From Halichoerus grypus (lineage: Eukaryota > Chordata > Mammalia > Carnivora > Phocidae): 64,000 nucleotides of DNA. Under the pieces are notes generated by a model. The model was given only the letters and a program-made list of their open reading frames with translations, searched no databases and was not told where the DNA came from. The stretch is from the NCBI RefSeq assembly GCF_964656455.1, contig NC_135721.1:49235530-49299529 (forward strand), in the 5' to 3' direction. Below, piece by piece: positions 34,556 through 46,395 of the stretch. How positions within the stretch are numbered: position 1 is the first letter of the stretch; each line of letters begins with the position of its first letter. The position numbers were made by a program, and so were the translations under genes.

Positions 34556-35748
34556 ATAGTCTCTATATTCAGAGACTCAGACTAATACCGTATACACAGC
34601 GTTGTCAAACGGATTAGGAAGGCTGATCTGTGATTGGTTATTAGTGTTTGTCAACAAGTTGTGCCTAACTGCAGTCAGCAAGTCGGTAGTAGTCAGTGAC
34701 ATTTTTGTGTGACCATTAAGTACAAGGACTTAGATACTGCCAAGGGATTCAAAAGAAAATTTCCTTGAGGACCTTTTTAGGAAAGGTGAATTGACATATT
34801 GTCATCTGATATTAAAACTGTTGAAGCAACTTGGGGACAGATAAAGGAATAATAGGGTTAGCTTAATTTGGAAAATAAGATACTCCTCTTTATTTCTTGT
34901 TCCATGGACATGAAATGATTGGAATGTGCATACCCATGGGGACAGGAAGAAGGCCATCAGTCATTTATTAATTATAATATTGCTGTCCTTGGTTATCATG
35001 TGCTCAGATGGTACTTAAATGATGAAACGATCATTGATTATATGAAGCATCTGTATAGAGGTTTTGTAGTTATTGTTGACATTTTTGTGAACAAGTTAGT
35101 GTTTTTTCCTCTCTGCCTTAGGGGCTAGAAAAGTAAGTGCTGTGAGAAAAAGCAACTTCTTTGGGCAGGCTGGCTATGGAAACTTGATGATAAACTTGTT
35201 TGAACTGAAGGTTTAATTCCTGGACTTTAATAAACTATCTCTGCCCTCCTGTTGTGAAGACTTCAAACCCATATAATAGGATGTGTTGGTAGAGTCAAGG
35301 CTGGAATGAGAAATTAAGTAATACTCCACTGAATGTGTCTTATAAATGTTTTGGGCAGTCTCCTTAACCGTCCCAGAAATCTCAGGGACATTGAAGCAGC
35401 ACTTAGCTCTATCCTTCATTTGTCTGCTATATCATGGGGGACAGGGGAAAGAAGGTAAACACTGTGCACAATTGTAAATACTTAATCTGAGATGAGGTGA
35501 TCACATTGCAAGGACAGACAGTAGAGACCCTAGGAGAAATAAACGTTTGAGTAAGGATCCTGGTACAGTGGGCCAGACTTTGCTATAGGACCCGAGTTTT
35601 GGGAAGGAACATTGATCCATCCATTCTGACCTAGTCTTTTCCTCTAACCTCACTCTAGTGCCAAGCAATTGAATACCTTACCATATGAGACTTTCAGATG
35701 GTATCATAGGGAATTCCTATTCTTCTACTGTGGGGTACCCACCTTTAA
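34556..35748. other. Intronic sequence, no repeat recognised
   Basis: Ordinary intron with no feature called. Confidence 0.5.
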
Positions 35749-35762
35749 ACAAAGTAGATATT

Positions 35763-35925
35763 GGGGCACCTGAGTGGTTCAGTTGGTTAGACATCCGACT
35801 CTTGATTTTTGCTCAGGTCGTGATCTCAGGGTTGTGAAATCGAGCCCCACATCGGGCTCCATGCTGGGTTTGGAACCTGCTTAATATTCTCTCCCTCTTC
35901 CTCCCTCCCCCCCCAAAAAAACCCC
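35763..35925 (+). mobile_element. CAN SINE, plus strand, diverged subtype
   Basis: From 'ggggcacctgagtggttcag' through 'ccgactcttgatttttgctc' to a C-rich then A-rich tail. A 14-bp TSD, acaaagtagatatt, lies at 35749-35762 and 35926-35939. Confidence 0.95.
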
Positions 35926-35939
35926 ACAAAGTAGATATT

Positions 35940-37690
35940 AAAAAGGAAGGCATTTCTGTAAAGAAGAGAAAAACTCATACAAAGTGGGCTGTGAGAATAT
36001 GATAAATGGAAACTGAGGTCCATTCATTTTGATAAATTAAGTTATTGGCCAATGAGTTTAGAGACATTGTACTATTAGAGTAGCCTAATTGGGTATTCAG
36101 ATTGATGGGCCTAGGGGAGGTTCAGGTTGCATTTACCTTTCAGAGATTTAATGTTGCAGCCAGATATAACTTCTAGTTTTGGTAACTTAATGGTGAAATA
36201 AAGCAATGTACATTCTGGTCAGCTGCTTTGGGCTAAAATTCTTAGAGCTGGGAATTGGCACAATTACTGTGAATGTGAAAGCTAGCAGGCAGTACATTTT
36301 GAAAGTTGAAAATGGGAGCCATGAGTTTAGCTTTTAATTTTACCTCAATTTACTTTGGGACCTAATGCATCATTTCATTGCTTTGGAGTCATTTTCTCAT
36401 TGGTGAAATAGGGGGTGGTCAATGTTCAGCTCCAATACAGAGTGATGAAGTTAGTGTCATTAACCAAAATTATGTACAGCTTCGGCTAGATAATTTTGTA
36501 AGAGTGCTTGGTGATGTAGGGGCCCTTTCACTTACTACTAGATTATTAGCTTTCTAAAAGATGGGAAAGCAAAGGATTCAAGAGTGAACCTACAAGAAAC
36601 AATTTCTTACATTGGATAAGATAGTGATAAATGAGCTCAAGTTATCATGGTGGACATTAGCAGATGCTGTTAGCGCCCTGTTTACATCCCTTCAGCCCTT
36701 ATCCTTTCAGTGCATGCTGACCAAACCTCCAGTTGTCAGCACCTGCCTCTCCTTGCCTCAAGGCTTTCTTTGGATGCCAGAAATGGGGAATATTAATGCC
36801 AGTTTTCTGCCCATCCTCCTGTCCTAGTGGCTCTCAATCAATAACTGATGGAAGCTGGTTTATAAATACCTCAGCTCCTTTGCCCATCAGGTGGGAGGAT
36901 GGTAGAGAATACCTCTGAGGTAAGTGTTTTATACTATTTCTGAGTTCCCCATGGAATTAAGTTTTAGTTGGCCTAACTTGCTTGATGCCTTTTATTCACT
37001 TCATTCTTTTTATGGTCTCACTTCCTTATGACCCTAAAAGTCCTTCCTGGGGTCCTCTCCCACATAAATCCCTTAGACTCAAATCCTTGTCTCAGCTTCT
37101 CCTAGAAGGAGTAGGAGTAGGAATAAGACAGTAGTCAATAGCAATAAGAAGTCTGGACCCTATTTCTATATATACTCAGCGATAAATGTGAGTTTCTAGT
37201 GGATCCAAGATGAAGCATGCTTACATAGCCATTAACTTCAACTTCCATTGAATTTATTCCCCCATCCCCTCCTCTCACCTGTAGGTTGATCTGGATGGAT
37301 GATTTCCTTGGGAAGAAACTTCCTTTGTCAATGTCTTTTGGTGATTCCCCCCACCCCACCCCGCCCCCGCTGATCAAATTACCCCGAGTAGGAACTTCTA
37401 GAATCCTTCTTGCCTGTCCTCATTTTAAGGAGTCTAAGTGGGAAAAAGAGATTGGTGATCTCAACAGTCAGTAAGTAAACTCTCATGCTTAATTCCTCAT
37501 TTTCAGGATGATACTTAATCTTCTCACTAGTGACACTTCTCTCCAAGTTGAGACCTTCTGTTTTATCTTTTCTGTAAAACAAATCCCTAGCTTTTTGCTT
37601 TTGTGAGAGAAGGATAGGTGCTTGGCCAAATGAAGTTAAAAAGGGGATTGGGGGGTCTAATTGCTCCATAAGCAGATTTTCAGCTTAGCC
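35940..37690. other. Intronic sequence with possible old LTR wording
   Basis: Mostly unassigned. 36640-36920 has LTR-like wording (tttataaatacctcagctcc), but I cannot name a family. C-rich text at 37348-37368 (ccccccaccccaccccgccc) is a potential G-quadruplex site on the minus strand. Confidence 0.4.
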
Positions 37691-37699
37691 CATTCAGGC

Positions 37700-37975
37700 T
37701 GCATTTTCTGTCTTCCCTTCCAGATACCTTGAGCTGCCAGCGTGATGTGGGTCAGGCTGCCACTGGCTTTTCCTACTCCTTGCTTTGATTACCAACCGGG
37801 CCCTCTGCTTTCCAGTTTCCAACGTTTTGTTGCTCTTGGTTCTTTTGTATTCTTTGATTTTATAGGTTTATGCGTTTTTAAAAAAGGCTGTTTAGTTTTG
37901 TTTTAGTGAGTTTTGAGGAGGGAGTTCAGCTCCGTGCACATGCTCAATCTACCATCTTTAACTTGAAATCATGTG
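37700..37975 (-). mobile_element. Possible L1M 5' end, antisense
   Basis: The right edge ('atgctcaatctaccatcttt') reads like the reverse complement of an old L1 5' start, and 'gtgagttttgaggagggag' precedes it. If so, the left part is its 5' UTR. Confidence 0.45.
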
Positions 37976-38085
37976 AGTTAGTTTTCACCGAAGAAAACAT
38001 AATAAAAGAAGCTTGGACATTGTGTTCCGACTTCCCTCTTATTTCTCTTCCCTTGTCTCACTGGCATTTAATCTGATGTGCCTGT

Positions 38086-38202
38086 TTAAAGATTTTTATT
38101 TTATTTTATTTTTAAGTAATCTCTACACCCACTGTGGGGCTCAAACTCACAACCCCGTGATCAAGAGTTGCATGCTCTATCGACTGAGCCAGCCAGGCAC
38201 CC
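38086..38202 (-). mobile_element. CAN SINE, minus strand, old short subtype
   Basis: Antisense copy with 'agtaatctctacacccactg' and 'cgactgagccagccaggcac'. It lacks the CT-rich 3' half, like the copy at 44646. Confidence 0.9.
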
Positions 38203-38440
38203 TTAATTTTCCTGCATCTCCTTTTCCACCTGTCACTTGCCTGCTCACAATGTTCTGTGGCTCTGCATTTTCATCAGAACAAAATCTAGACCTCACAGTT
38301 GGTCATTTGAATCTTACCAGTATGGCCCCAACCTACTTTTCCAGTGTCCTCTCCAAAGCATTCTTCTCCAAGACCCTTGTCAGACTGGTCTGTTCAGTCA
38401 TCCAGACCCACCCCGTGCAGTCTTCTTTTTTACATTAAAA
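38203..38440 (+). mobile_element. L2 LINE fragment, sense
   Basis: Typical L2 order: 'acaatgttctgtggctctgc', 'tatggccccaacctactttt', 'ccagtgtcctctccaaagca'. It runs into an A-rich stretch at 38437-38450. The two + frames of 87 and 141 codons here are L2/SINE read-through. Confidence 0.6.
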
Positions 38441-39499
38441 AAAAAAAAGAAGGCAGCTGTACAGCCAGTGGTATTGTATAAAATGGTAGGTTTTGCATAG
38501 TGTCCCAATAGTTAATGATTTATATATTTTTGAGCATCGAGGAAAACCATTTCCAGGGTATTCATAAAGTACTACTGAGTAAGAAAAACATAGACGTGAA
38601 AGTTGGGGGAGAAACTAAGATCTTATGATTTTAGTGTGCATTGGATATGTATTCTCAATTTGTGTAGGATATTTGTGCTGAGTATCATCATTTGGGGTAG
38701 AAGCACTATTTATTTGTATTGTACAGGGCCTCTTCTTTTATAGTGGGAAGAGGTAAGACTATAGCTTCAATGCTTATTTACTATTGCCTTTAGGAGAAGT
38801 TCAAAGTCTTTGAACATAAATAATTAAGAAAGTTTGGCTAATTTTATTGATGGGTAAATAAAGAATTCACACTCTTACTTAGGGTTACACAGAAGTTTCA
38901 AAGCAGAACGCTAACCATTTCTGAAACCTGGACTTTTCCAGATACTATTCCTTGACAAAAAAAATCTGTTTTCTTCATAACTTGTTTTGCTTCAGTAGGA
39001 ATATCAGATCATAACTGTATATTCTAAGATACCTTTTGAAAATAGTATTTTTCTCTAAGAGAGTATCTTTCTCCTACCACCCGTGGTATTGTCTGTTTTA
39101 TTCTATCTTAAACTTTATTAACTCAGTGAATTTTGTGTATGGCATCTTTGTTAAATTACAGAATTCTGTGGGTGGTTTTTCTATCATGACTCTTTTGCCT
39201 TTTAAACTTGAAAGACTGCCCCTACCTAACTAAGGAAATGCACTTTCCAAAACTCCAGACTTCATGTGTGATGGAACTTAAAAGAAAAACTCTTGGCTGG
39301 GTTTGAATGCTGAGAACTAGCTAAGTGGTTTTCTCTGTCTGGAGAAAATTGGAAAAAGGGAATTATTAAGCCCAGCAAATGTAGTTGTTGATGGAAATGC
39401 TGACAGACTGGTTCTGCTTGGTGCCACTGTTGTGAGAAGTCAATCAATATTAGATCTATTGTAAGAGCTGCTGCTTATGTACCGAGTTGTGTCTTGTAG
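38441..39499. other. Intronic sequence, faint MIR only
   Basis: Mostly unassigned. 38790-38960 has weak MIR-like wording (gatgggtaaataaagaattc, agggttacacagaag), not strong enough to call. Confidence 0.45.
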
Positions 39500-40195
39500 A
39501 CCTTGTCACATATAAATAAACCCCTTCAAAAAACGTTAAGTGATTTCCATAAAAAACATTTATTTTGTTCTCCTTTTTAAGCCAAATTCTTGTTGTTTAT
39601 GGCTTCCTGTACCCAACAGTTCCTGATTTTCTGAAAAAGCAAAACATGTCCTGTGTGGATTAAGCTGCTGAAATGCCTTTCAGGCATTGTTTATGAGTCT
39701 GCGCCCTTTATTTTCAGAGAGAAAGCGAATACTTTAATGTCTTCCATATTCCATAAATCTGTCCCATGCTACAATTCAAAGCTGTGTGTGTTTTTGTTAG
39801 AAGGTACTTCTGGTTGTACTTAGGGAAGAAAAGCCGCCTAAGAATGTTAGTGAATATTTGGGTGGTGGTGGCAGACTCCCCCGAAGGGGATTTGTACTGG
39901 TTGAAAGTGCTGTTGGTGTTTTAGCTCAAGAAAGTAGTCACCAAAGGTGGCTGTTTTAGTTAGTAGTAGTGTAGTTGCTCTTTGATTGCTTTGCACCAGT
40001 GAGTTTCCTGTTTGGCTCATCCTTTGGGGCCAGTTTTCCCTCCAGGCAAGCTTGCTGATTTACCACTTCTGACTCCTCTGCTAAGTAGCACGCTAAGTGT
40101 GCCTGCCTAGTGGTCTCAGTAGAGGGAAATTGGACGTTGCTGGCTACAAAATGCGGCTGGCTGTCTCTGGAGACTGAGCAAAAAGTAATTTGAGT
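39500..40195. other. Repeat-poor segment, candidate conserved non-coding DNA
   Basis: No repeat wording for about 700 bp and moderate GC. It contains several short balanced motifs such as 'gaaatgcctttcaggcattg' and 'cccccgaagggg'. No coding frame. A regulatory role is an inference. Confidence 0.35.
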
Positions 40196-40199
40196 TGAA

Positions 40200-41350
40200 G
40201 ATCACAGTTCACTTTTCGTCTTAACATTTTAGTTTGACAAGTTTTACACCTACAGAAAAGTTATCACCTATGTTTACCCACCACCTAGATTCTACAATTA
40301 ACGTCCTACAATACTTGCTTTATCATATTTCTCTCCATCTGTCATCCATCAACCATCGCATCTTTTTTATGTTTTTCAAAGTAAGTTTGAAACATCAGTA
40401 CACTTCGTCTCTAAATACTTCAGCATGCATAACATTAGCTAGAGTTTAATATTGGATTATTGTTTCTTTTGAGGTAAATTTCAAATACCATGATATGTAC
40501 AAATCCGAAGTGAGCTTTTAACAAGTGCATACACCTGTTTAACCTAAACCCATATCACCCCAGAAAGTTCTGTCATGCTCCTTTCTACTCAGCCCTTCCC
40601 TCCCCATAGGCAACCAGTTTTTTCTATCAGAGATTAGTTTTGCCTGTTGTAGAACTTCATATAAATGGAACCAGGCAGTAAGGCTTCTTTCACTCAGCAC
40701 AGTGATTTTGAGGTGCATCTAAATTGTTAACATGTTTCAGTAGCTCATTCCTTTTCATTGCTGAGTTTTGTTCTGTTCTATGAATTTAACAGAATTTGTT
40801 TATTCATTCTTCTATTGATGGACCCTATAGACGTTTCAATTTTCAGCTATTATGAATAAAGCCACTGTGAACGTCCTTGTATAAGTCTTCTGTGGACATC
40901 TGTTTCATTTCTCTTGGGTAAACATACCTGGAGTAGAATTCTGGGTGAGAGTTTAATGGAAATACTCCAAGCTCTTTTGCAAAGTGGTCGTACCATTTTG
41001 TATTCCTGCTATTAATATATGAAAAGTTTCAATTGCCTGACCTCGCCAACATTTGTTGTGGTCAGTCTTTTTTTAAACATCTTTTTTTTTTTTGAAAGAT
41101 TTTTATTTATTTATTGAGAGAGAGAGAGAATGATAGGGAGAGAGCATGAGAGGGAGGAGGGTCAGAGGGAGAAGCAGACTCCCTGCTGAGCAGGGAGCCC
41201 GATGTGGGACTCGATCCCGGCATTCCAGGATCATGACCTGAGCCGAAGGCAGTCGCTTAACCAACTGAGCCACCCAGGCACCCTGTTGTGGTCAGTCTTT
41301 TTAATTTTAGTCATTCTGGTGGGTGTGTAGTGCTATCTCACTATGGTCAA
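40200..41350 (-). mobile_element. L1M 3' region, antisense, split by a SINE
   Basis: Antisense L1M wording: 'cctatgtttacccaccacct', 'ggcaaccagttttttctatc', 'gaacttcatataaatggaac', 'tatgaataaagccactgtga', 'cattctggtgggtgtgtagt'. A CAN SINE interrupts it at 41073-41284. Confidence 0.85.
41073..41284 (-). mobile_element. CAN SINE, minus strand, clean 18-bp TSD
   Basis: Antisense SINE from a T-rich tail to 'actgagccacccaggcaccc'. TSD gttgtggtcagtcttttt lies at 41055-41072 and 41285-41302. It is nested in the antisense L1M. Confidence 0.97.
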
Positions 41351-41744
41351 CATTTATTTTTGGCTTGGTGTGGGAAATGAGGAATAAGAGATGGAAGGGA
41401 TATAAAAACAAATTGTAATAGCCCAGAGAGTGACTTTTGGTCTTGTTGGACACAGATGAAGCGAGTTAAGAAAACACAAAGAAAAATAAGACAGAAAGGT
41501 AGAGTGATAAGACAAGTGAGAAGGAGCTATGCCCTGAGGGATACCAGGGCTGAAGTCACTTCAGGGACTTGGGAAGGAGAAGAATAGTAGTTGGCTTAGA
41601 GAGTTAAATTTAGTTGACTTTTTCCAGCATGAAAACATTTTTATTATTTGGTATCTATGGGAGGGATTCATTATATAAACATTTCATGTACTATATAAAG
41701 GTGTATATAAGCAGGAATGTGAGAAACATTTAAAAATCCCAAAG
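41351..41744. other. Intronic sequence
   Basis: A/G-rich, unassigned. Confidence 0.5.
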
Positions 41745-41761
41745 CTCACAGATAACCTTTT

Positions 41762-42198
41762 TAAAAACAGATTTTAGGGGCGCCTGGGTGGGTCAGTCGT
41801 TAAGCGTCTGCCATTGGCTCAGGTTGTGATCCCAGGGTTCTGGGATCGAGCCCCGCATCGGGCTCCCTGCTCAGCGGGAAGCCTGCTTCTCCCTTTCCCA
41901 CTCCCCCTGCTTGTGCTCTTTCTCTCGCTGTGTCTCTCTGTCAAAAAAATAAATAAAATCTTCAAAAAAAATATATTTAATTAATTTACTTATTTAGAGG
42001 AGAGAGAGAAAGAGAGGGAGAGAGAGAGCGTGCTCTCGAGCATGTGAGTGGGGGGAGGGGCAGAGGGAGAGAAAATTTCAAGCAGACTCCCCACTGAGCC
42101 TGAAGCCCGACGTGGGGCTTGATGCCACGGCCCTGAGATCATGACCTGAGCTGAAATCAGGAATCTGTCACTTAACAGACTGAGCCACCCAGGCGCCC
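41762..42198 (-). mobile_element. Outer CAN SINE, minus strand, split by a nested SINE
   Basis: Antisense SINE whose head ends at 'gagccacccaggcgcccc'. A 17-bp TSD, ctcacagataacctttt, lies at 41745-41761 and 42199-42215. Its T-rich tail has been split by the plus-strand SINE at 41777-41970. Confidence 0.93.
41777..41970 (+). mobile_element. Inner CAN SINE, plus strand, nested in the tail of another
   Basis: Full-length plus copy from 'ggggcgcctgggtgggtcag' to an A tail. It lies wholly inside the TSD-bounded outer SINE. Both elements together form a tail-to-tail inverted pair. Confidence 0.95.
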
Positions 42199-42215
42199 CT
42201 CACAGATAACCTTTT

Positions 42216-44645
42216 GATAAAAAGAGTCTAGATTTTATCTGTGGATAAGTGGAAGTCATTTATGTATATAGGCATGTCAGCATTACATATTTACAAAAGT
42301 GGGCTTGAACTGTACATACAAACTATATCCTTTTCATTCACATCTTAGACGTAGTTAATGTCCATGAGTATAATCTACCAAATAATTTTTAATAGCATTT
42401 ATATAACATAATATAACTATTCTTCTATTTCTGGATATTTGATTGTTCCTAATATTTTTAAAAGAGCCTCTTCTTATGTGTAAAGCTCTGTGCTAGACAT
42501 TGGGTGGGAAAAATTGAGGAAGGTAGAGATTCAAAAATGACAAAGACTTAGTTCTGCCTTCTAGGAACTCATAATCCAGTGAAACTCAATCAGACGCCGA
42601 AAGCTTTCAAAGGAAGTATTTTTCTTTGCAGAATGTAGACAGTGTGTTGTGGTTTGTGCAAAAACTGTCAGACTTATAGGACTCTGTTGCTGGTCAGTCC
42701 TTTTTCAGTATTCCTGGGCAGCAAGATTTGCCAAGTTCTTGCAAAATTTGCGAAATTTCCATAGAATTTGGTATTCTAAGGAGTATGGAAAATGAGTTGC
42801 AGTTGGGAATAAGAAACCTGTTCCTGCGGTTTTCAAATGTTGTTCCACAGAACCCTAGAGTTGTATGAGAACTTTATGGGGGCAATTGAAAGAATAATCT
42901 CTTCTGGTATTTACAATAGGATTTGAAGATCTACATTATAAAACAATACCATAGAATAGCTTCATAACCTTTCTACTTTAACTCTGTGGAATCAAAAGGG
43001 ATTTCTTCCTTACAGTTTTCTCCTTAGTTGCATTTAGAAAGTCAGAGACAAATCATTTCACATATCAATAGATGGTTACTTTGTCACCAATGACTTAAAT
43101 CTTTTTAAATTATCAAATGAGTGAGTAGTTGGTTTTCTCCTCTGCTTTCTCCTCATCTCTTATGGTTACCCAGTGGTTTGTTTGCAGTCTGGGCCATCAT
43201 TTCTCCTTTCAGAATTATTGTACAACATGTTTTCTTCCCAGAAGCTTCTTACTGAGCTTTTTTACAGACAGGATAGTAAAGGAGGTGGAGAATATAATAT
43301 AAAAAGAAAAACAGTAAAACGTGTCTAGGAGTTTGTACACTTTTTATCTTACTACTGTCTGAATTTTATCTGGTTTATATTATGATCTTCAACTCTGGGG
43401 ATCTTGTTTCTTGAATGGAATAAATAATAAGTCAGTCTATCCATTTGTGGAAAAGGAATCTTAAGCTGAAAGAGCAGATGGTTGGAGCCATTGTGTTTCT
43501 TACCCAGCTGGGAAGGATACTATTTTCAAGTGTTATTTCCATTGTGTTTAATATGGCTCAAGGGCCTGTTTCCAGCACCTTTTTTATTTGGCCATGTGTT
43601 TTGCCCAACTCATGGTGTGAAAGGGAACTCTGGTCAAGACTTCAGCTACAGGAATTAACCAGGCACTGTGACTAGCAAGATTAAAAGCCCTCTCAGACAG
43701 ATTGCATTAGTTCTTTTTTTCAGATACTCTGGTTAGAAATAACTTTATAAGCCGAATATTAGGCCATTCTATTTCATGGGTAGTGGAGAGAAGGACTAGA
43801 AGAATTCTTATTTTATATGGTGTGTATGGCTGCTCTGGCAGCAAAAACATTTTCAGTTATTAATATTGTTTTTAACAACTTAATGCCACAATATTGTTGT
43901 GACTGGTGTCTGTGAGGAAATCCATGAACGTGTGTTCAGGGGAATCCCCTTTCTATCCAAACCGCACTGCCATCTACTTTCTCTAAGCTCTTGAGGTATG
44001 AAGCTAGTTTTTTTATGGTAGAAACTTGCATGGCTGACATTTTACATACTTAGTTAAAAGTATAGATTTGACTTATGCATAAGCCCCCTGCCTTTGACAA
44101 ATGCTTTTCTTGTCAAGATACTCTTGTCGAGATTCATCCACTCAACGCTAATTGAAAGTCTATCTTGTATCAGGTTTTGTGCTTGGAATTCAAAGACTTA
44201 CAGAGTTCTTGCCTTTAGGAAGCTTAGAACGTCATGAGTACTACAGACCCATCCGTGATTATAGTATGATACTGTGTTGGAAGTGTGCGTGTAGGGTCTT
44301 GTGTGCTCAAAGGGACATCTACATCATACTAAGATAAGTTTGGAGGGTGAATATGAGTTGGCTAGATGAATGAGGATGAAATCCTATTCTAGGCAGAGAG
44401 AATATTCTGTTTTGGGGACTGCTGGTTGGTATTCAGAGAACTACAGTAGTTCTTGGAGGCCTGAGTGAAGGAGTATTTGTGGAAATGTGTTGACAAATGA
44501 GAACAGAGGGTTATGCTGTAACCAAGTCATGATGGACTTTATATAATAAATTAAAGGAATTGGAATTTTATTCTTAAAGCTAATACTAAGGTTTTAAGGA
44601 AGGCATTGACTTTTCAGAGTTGTATGTGTAGAAAACCCCCTGATT
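42216..44645. other. Intronic sequence with ancient repeat traces
   Basis: Mostly unassigned. 42470-42590 (gctctgtgctagacattggg) and 44120-44235 have L2/MIR-type wording. 42825-42960 (ggttttcaaatgttgttcca) may be a worn hAT MITE. The + frame at 43445-43675 shows no recognisable domain. Confidence 0.45.
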
Positions 44646-44745
44646 GGGGCACCTGGCTGGCTCAATCACTAGAGCATGTGACTCTTGATCTAGGGGTTGT
44701 GAGTTCAAGCCCCATGTTTGGGTGTGGAGCCTAATAAAAAAAAAA
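44646..44745 (+). mobile_element. CAN SINE, plus strand, short old subtype
   Basis: From 'ggggcacctggctggctcaa' through 'gtgactcttgatctaggggt' to an A/AG-rich tail. It lacks the CT-rich half, so it is an older subtype. Confidence 0.92.
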
Positions 44746-44974
44746 AAAGAAAGAAAATAAAAAACACCCCCACCCAGCAAACAGAGTAGGCTAAAGGACG
44801 GCCAGCCTGGAAGCAGGGTGCCTGCACAGAGGCTAAAGATGAAAAACCATGCTTTTTCCATTGTTAGTTTGTTTCTGTCCTTTTTTTCTATAATGACTTG
44901 GTCTAGACAGACTGTTGGGATGAAAGGGGCAGGGAATAAGGATGATATTTGGAAAGGAACAACAGTAATGACTA

Positions 44975-45205
44975 AGGTTTGAGTGCTTCTTATTTGTCAG
45001 ATATGGTTCTAATAAACACTTTACGTGAATTATTATCATTTTTCTTTACAACAACTTGAGATTGTACTGTGTATTATCCCCATTTTACAAATGAGGAAAC
45101 AGAGGCAAAGAGAGGTCACAGAATTTACTTGCCCAAGGCCACGTAGCTAATTAGTGGCAGAGTAAGGGTTTTGAACCTAGGCAGCTATACTTCAGAGCAC
45201 ATGAT
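44975..45205 (-). mobile_element. MIR SINE, antisense
   Basis: The clearest MIR here: 'tatccccattttacaaatga', 'ggaaacagaggcaaagagag', 'cttgcccaaggccacgtagc', 'ttttgaacctaggcag'. Confidence 0.9.
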
Positions 45206-45209
45206 TAAA

Positions 45210-45710
45210 ATTTTTTTTGAAGTAATTTCAGATTTAAAGAAAAGTTGTGGTGCAAACCAGTCCGTATACGCCTTATCCAGAGTGCCCAAATGTTAACATT
45301 ATACTGTATTTGCTTCATCCTTCTCTCTCTACATATAATTACATACACATATTATTTTTTCAGTTGGTTTTAGAGTTAGCTGCAGATATGTCCCCTATAA
45401 AAAATGCATTCTCTTTATAATCACATTATCAAAATTAGGAAATTAATATTCATATTATCCAATTTATAAACCTTATTCAAATTTTATAAAAGAGAAAACA
45501 ACTTGTTTGGTTTAGGATCCAATCCCGGATCATGTGTTCTGAGTTTGTGCTCCTAACTGACTGAGCCACCCAGGTGCCCCTCTGAGTTTGTGCTTTTCAT
45601 CTCCCTTCTGTGCAGGTATCACCTGGGCTGGTACTCTGGCCACTAATACCAGAGTCGTTGTCTTCAGCTAAACATTGGTTATATTTTATTTTTCTTTTGA
45701 AATCTTCTGT
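45210..45710 (-). mobile_element. L1ME-type 3' UTR, antisense, with a tiny SINE insert
   Basis: Antisense L1M wording: 'gtgcccaaatgttaacatta', 'tagctgcagatatgtcccc', 'ggatccaatcccggatcatg'. It is split by the 29-bp SINE fragment at 45552-45580. Confidence 0.7.
45552..45580 (-). mobile_element. 29-bp CAN SINE head fragment with its own TSD
   Basis: Only the inverted tRNA-like head of a CAN SINE is present ('actgagccacccaggtgccc'), with no body and no tail. It is flanked by an exact 14-bp direct repeat, tctgagtttgtgct, at 45538-45551 and 45581-45594. Confidence 0.85.
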
Positions 45711-45744
45711 TGCCGTGTCTGTCAGCTTCAATGATTTAATAATT

Positions 45745-45943
45745 TTTTTTTTTTAAAGATTTTATTTATTTATTTGACAGAGAGAGAGAGAGCGAGAGAG
45801 GGAACACAAGCAGGGGGAGTGGGAGAGGGAGAAGCAGGCTTCCTGCAGAGCGGGGAGCCCGATGCGGGGCTCGATCTCAGGACCCTGGGATCGTGACCTG
45901 AGCCGAAGGCAGACGCTTAACGACTGAGCCACCCAGGCGCCCC
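45745..45943 (-). mobile_element. CAN SINE, minus strand, clean TSD
   Basis: Antisense full-length copy from a T run with 'ttttaaagattttattt' to 'gagccacccaggcgcccc'. TSD tgatttaataatt lies at 45732-45744 and 45944-45956. Near-consensus, so young. Confidence 0.97.
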
Positions 45944-45956
45944 TGATTTAATAATT

Positions 45957-46226
45957 CCAAGGTTCCTTATTTCTCTCTTTTTCAGGAATTTTTCTCTGGT
46001 TATAAATGTACACTTTTTCTGTCACTTCCTTCCAATTCATTTTACAGTACCATCAGTGAAGTCCCATGAAATTACCAATTTTTTAGTGTTAGAAAAGTGT
46101 TATTCTTTCTCTCAAACTTCCTTTCTTCTCTCACTGAAAATACGCTTTCAAAAACATAATCTTGACAGATTGCGACTAAGAGACCCATATTTCCTTTTTT
46201 ACCTTAAAGGATTTTTTTTTTTTTAA
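45957..46226. other. Intronic sequence
   Basis: Unassigned. Ends with a T run at 46210-46223. Confidence 0.5.
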
Positions 46227-46395
46227 GAACTGGAGTTCTTAATTGTGGCCCATGATCTATAGGTCTAAGAGGTCCATTAACCCTCCGAAATTAAATGCAA
46301 TATTATGCGTACTTGCATATATTTCTGGAGAGAGGGTCCACACCTTTCATTAGGGTTTCAAGGTTCATAGCCCAGAGTAATTTTAAGAATCACTC
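46227..46395 (+). mobile_element. hAT-type MITE (Charlie-like)
   Basis: Holds 'gttcttaattgtggcccatg', 'atttctggagagagggtcca' and 'cacctttcattagggttt', and ends 'ttaagaatcactcag'. This order matches a common hAT MITE family whose exact name I cannot give. Confidence 0.65.

Noticed and set aside
38013..38500. Plus-strand frames of 87 and 141 codons
   Set aside because: They run through an antisense SINE and an L2 fragment and end in an A-rich stretch.
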